Assembly: GCA_025934635.1 (NCBI GenBank)
Contig: JAICWX010000418.1
Span: forward strand, 1 to 6,521
DNA: 6,521 nucleotides
From: Streptosporangiaceae bacterium
GTDB lineage: Bacteria > Actinomycetota > Actinomycetes > Streptosporangiales > Streptosporangiaceae
Direction: 5' to 3'
The notes under the pieces were generated by a model. It had not been told where the DNA came from, did not search any database, and saw only the letters and a program-made list of their open reading frames with translations. A program made the translations under genes and the position numbers. Below, in pieces: positions 5,265-6,521 of the stretch; the first letter of the stretch is position 1; each line of letters begins with the position of its first letter.

Positions 5265-6521
5265 GTGGCAACTGCGACGAAGGCCGTCAGGGCATCCGCA
5301 GCAGCAGCGGAGTCAGCGCCGCCGCCCGGCCATCGCCGCGCGGCGGCGCTGGCCGCTGCCTGGTACCTGGTGGGCGCGCTGGCGATCACGCTGTGGCTGT
5401 GGCGCGACCCGGCCAGCCGGGTGGTGTCCGGCAACCCGAACGACGCCGACCAGCTGGCCTGGTTCTTCCGCTACGACGCCACCGCGATCGCCCACGGGCA
5501 CCTGCCCGCGCTGATCACCACCGCGATGAACGCCCCGCAGGGCGTGAGCGTCATGTGGAACACGTTCATGATGCTGCCGGGGACGCTGCTGGCCCCGGTG
5601 ACCTGGCTGGCCGGGCCGCAGGCGGCGCTCACCGTCTTCATGACGGCCGGCTTCGCCGGGTCCGCGCTGGCCATGTTCGCGATCCTGCGGCGGTGGGGCG
5701 CCAGCCTGGCCGCCGCGGCCGTCGGCGGCGCCGTCTACGGGTTCTCCCCGGCCGTGGTGCACTCGGCCATCGGCCACTACGACCTGCAGTTCGCCGTGCT
5801 GCCGCCGCTGATCGTCGACGCCGGCCTGCGGCTGGCGACCGGCCGGGTGGGAGCCCGCCGCGGCGGCCTGGTGCTGAGCCTGCTGGTGACCGCGCAGCTG
5901 TTCATCACCGAGGAGACCCTGGCCGTCACGGCCATCGCGGGCATCGTCATGGTGGCCGTGCTCGCGGCCAGCCGCCCGCGCGCGGTGCGCGGTGCGGTCC
6001 GGCGGGTGGCGGCCGGCCTGGGCGTCGCGGCCGGGGTGACGCTGGTGATCGCCGGCTACCCGCTGGCGGTGCAGTTCTTCGGCCCGCTGCGCCAGCACGG
6101 CAGCCCGTTCCGGACCGACTTCTTCAAGAACGACCTGTCGGCGTTCGTGGTGCCCTCGTCGCATCAGCTCATCCACACCGCGAGCAGCGCCGCGGCCGCG
6201 GCGCGGTTCCAGGGGGAACTGCCCGAGTACCTCGGCTACCTCGGCTGGCCGCTGATCGTCGTGCTGGCGCTGGCGGCCGTGCTCGGCTGGCGGCGGCTGC
6301 CGGCCCGGGCCGCCGCGGTCACCTGCGTCGTCCTCGGCGTGTTCTCACTCGGCGGCACCTTGATGTTCGGCGGGCACGAATACCACGCGATCAAGCTGCC
6401 CTGGTACTGGCTGCAGAGCCTGCCGCTGCTCAACGCGGCCCTGCCCGACCGGTTCTCCCTGGTCGCCGACGGCACCGCCGCCGCCCTGCTGGCCTTCGCC
6501 GTGGACGCGGCGATCCCCGCC
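5265..6521 (+). CDS. Polytopic membrane protein, probable GT-C-fold glycosyltransferase (N-terminal 419 residues, runs off right edge)
   Basis: An open frame of 419 codons from GTG 5265 to the window edge. After an Ala-rich cytosolic tail (1-25) comes TM1 (about 26-46), then a large extracellular loop with GNPNDADQLAWFFRYD (56-71). In GT-C enzymes an acidic pair in this first loop is catalytic, here probably Asp60 and/or Asp62. Further signatures are MNAPQG then WNT (88-100), VYGFSPAVVHSAIGHYDLQF (157-176), the acidic ITEET (214-218) and LPDRFSLV (393-400). About nine or ten hydrophobic segments lie in the visible part. GT-C proteins transfer sugars from polyprenyl-phosphate donors on the outer face of the membrane to glycans or proteins; the donor and acceptor here are unknown. 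Only weak AGG-type ribosome sites precede the GTG, and there is no upstream in-frame ATG nearby. It is 91 bp from the flotillin gene and may be a separate unit. A non-enzymatic membrane protein of the same fold cannot be excluded. Confidence 0.82.
   Translation, partial: MATATKAVRASAAAAESAPPPGHRRAAALAAAWYLVGALAITLWLWRDPASRVVSGNPNDADQLAWFFRYDATAIAHGHLPALITTAMNAPQGVSVMWNTFMMLPGTLLAPVTWLAGPQAALTVFMTAGFAGSALAMFAILRRWGASLAAAAVGGAVYGFSPAVVHSAIGHYDLQFAVLPPLIVDAGLRLATGRVGARRGGLVLSLLVTAQLFITEETLAVTAIAGIVMVAVLAASRPRAVRGAVRRVAAGLGVAAGVTLVIAGYPLAVQFFGPLRQHGSPFRTDFFKNDLSAFVVPSSHQLIHTASSAAAAARFQGELPEYLGYLGWPLIVVLALAAVLGWRRLPARAAAVTCVVLGVFSLGGTLMFGGHEYHAIKLPWYWLQSLPLLNAALPDRFSLVADGTAAALLAFAVDAAIPA

Noticed and set aside
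5224..5514. Plus-strand 96-codon frame starting at ATG 5224
   Set aside because: Overlaps the GT-C frame in another phase; Arg/Pro/Trp-rich and patternless.
5313..6176. Minus-strand open frame (287 codons) opposite the GT-C gene
   Set aside because: Low-complexity His/Gln/Arg/Gly translation. The plus-strand frame shows membrane helices and GT-C-like motifs and stays open for 419 codons.

Overview
The window is high-GC DNA with strong G/C bias at third codon positions, GTG as well as ATG starts, and actinobacterial-type flotillin and GT-C proteins. It most likely comes from an actinomycete (Actinomycetota). Nothing in it fixes the genus, and no rRNA, tRNA, insertion sequence or CRISPR array is visible.

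Left half (1-3674, minus strand): a compact three-gene operon read right to left. It holds a 14-TM DHA2-type MFS transporter (3674-2220), an aryl-acid adenylate ligase of the EntE/DhbE family (2172-514), and the first 172 codons of an amidohydrolase-2-family protein (517 to the left edge). The last two overlap by ATGA. No aryl-carrier protein, NRPS or isochorismate gene is visible, so this is not a recognisable siderophore locus within the window. The set looks more like activation, processing and export (or uptake) of a small aromatic acid. The ligase pocket differs from the dihydroxybenzoate and salicylate codes, and the amidohydrolase has unusual residues at the usual metal-ligand positions.

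Centre (3675-3757): an 83-bp divergent promoter region with an interrupted palindrome centred on GTTGTCAAC, a good candidate operator for the transporter operon.

Right half (3758-5173, plus strand): a two-gene operon of an 86-residue soluble NfeD-like OB-fold protein and a 382-residue flotillin/SPFH protein, 6 bp apart. The flotillin's Shine-Dalgarno lies inside the end of the first gene. This is a reduced form of the widespread NfeD-flotillin membrane-organising pair: neither protein has a transmembrane segment.

Right edge (5265-6521, plus strand): the first 419 codons of a polytopic membrane protein resembling actinobacterial GT-C glycosyltransferases, open at the window edge. It probably has its own promoter and may use a leaderless GTG start.
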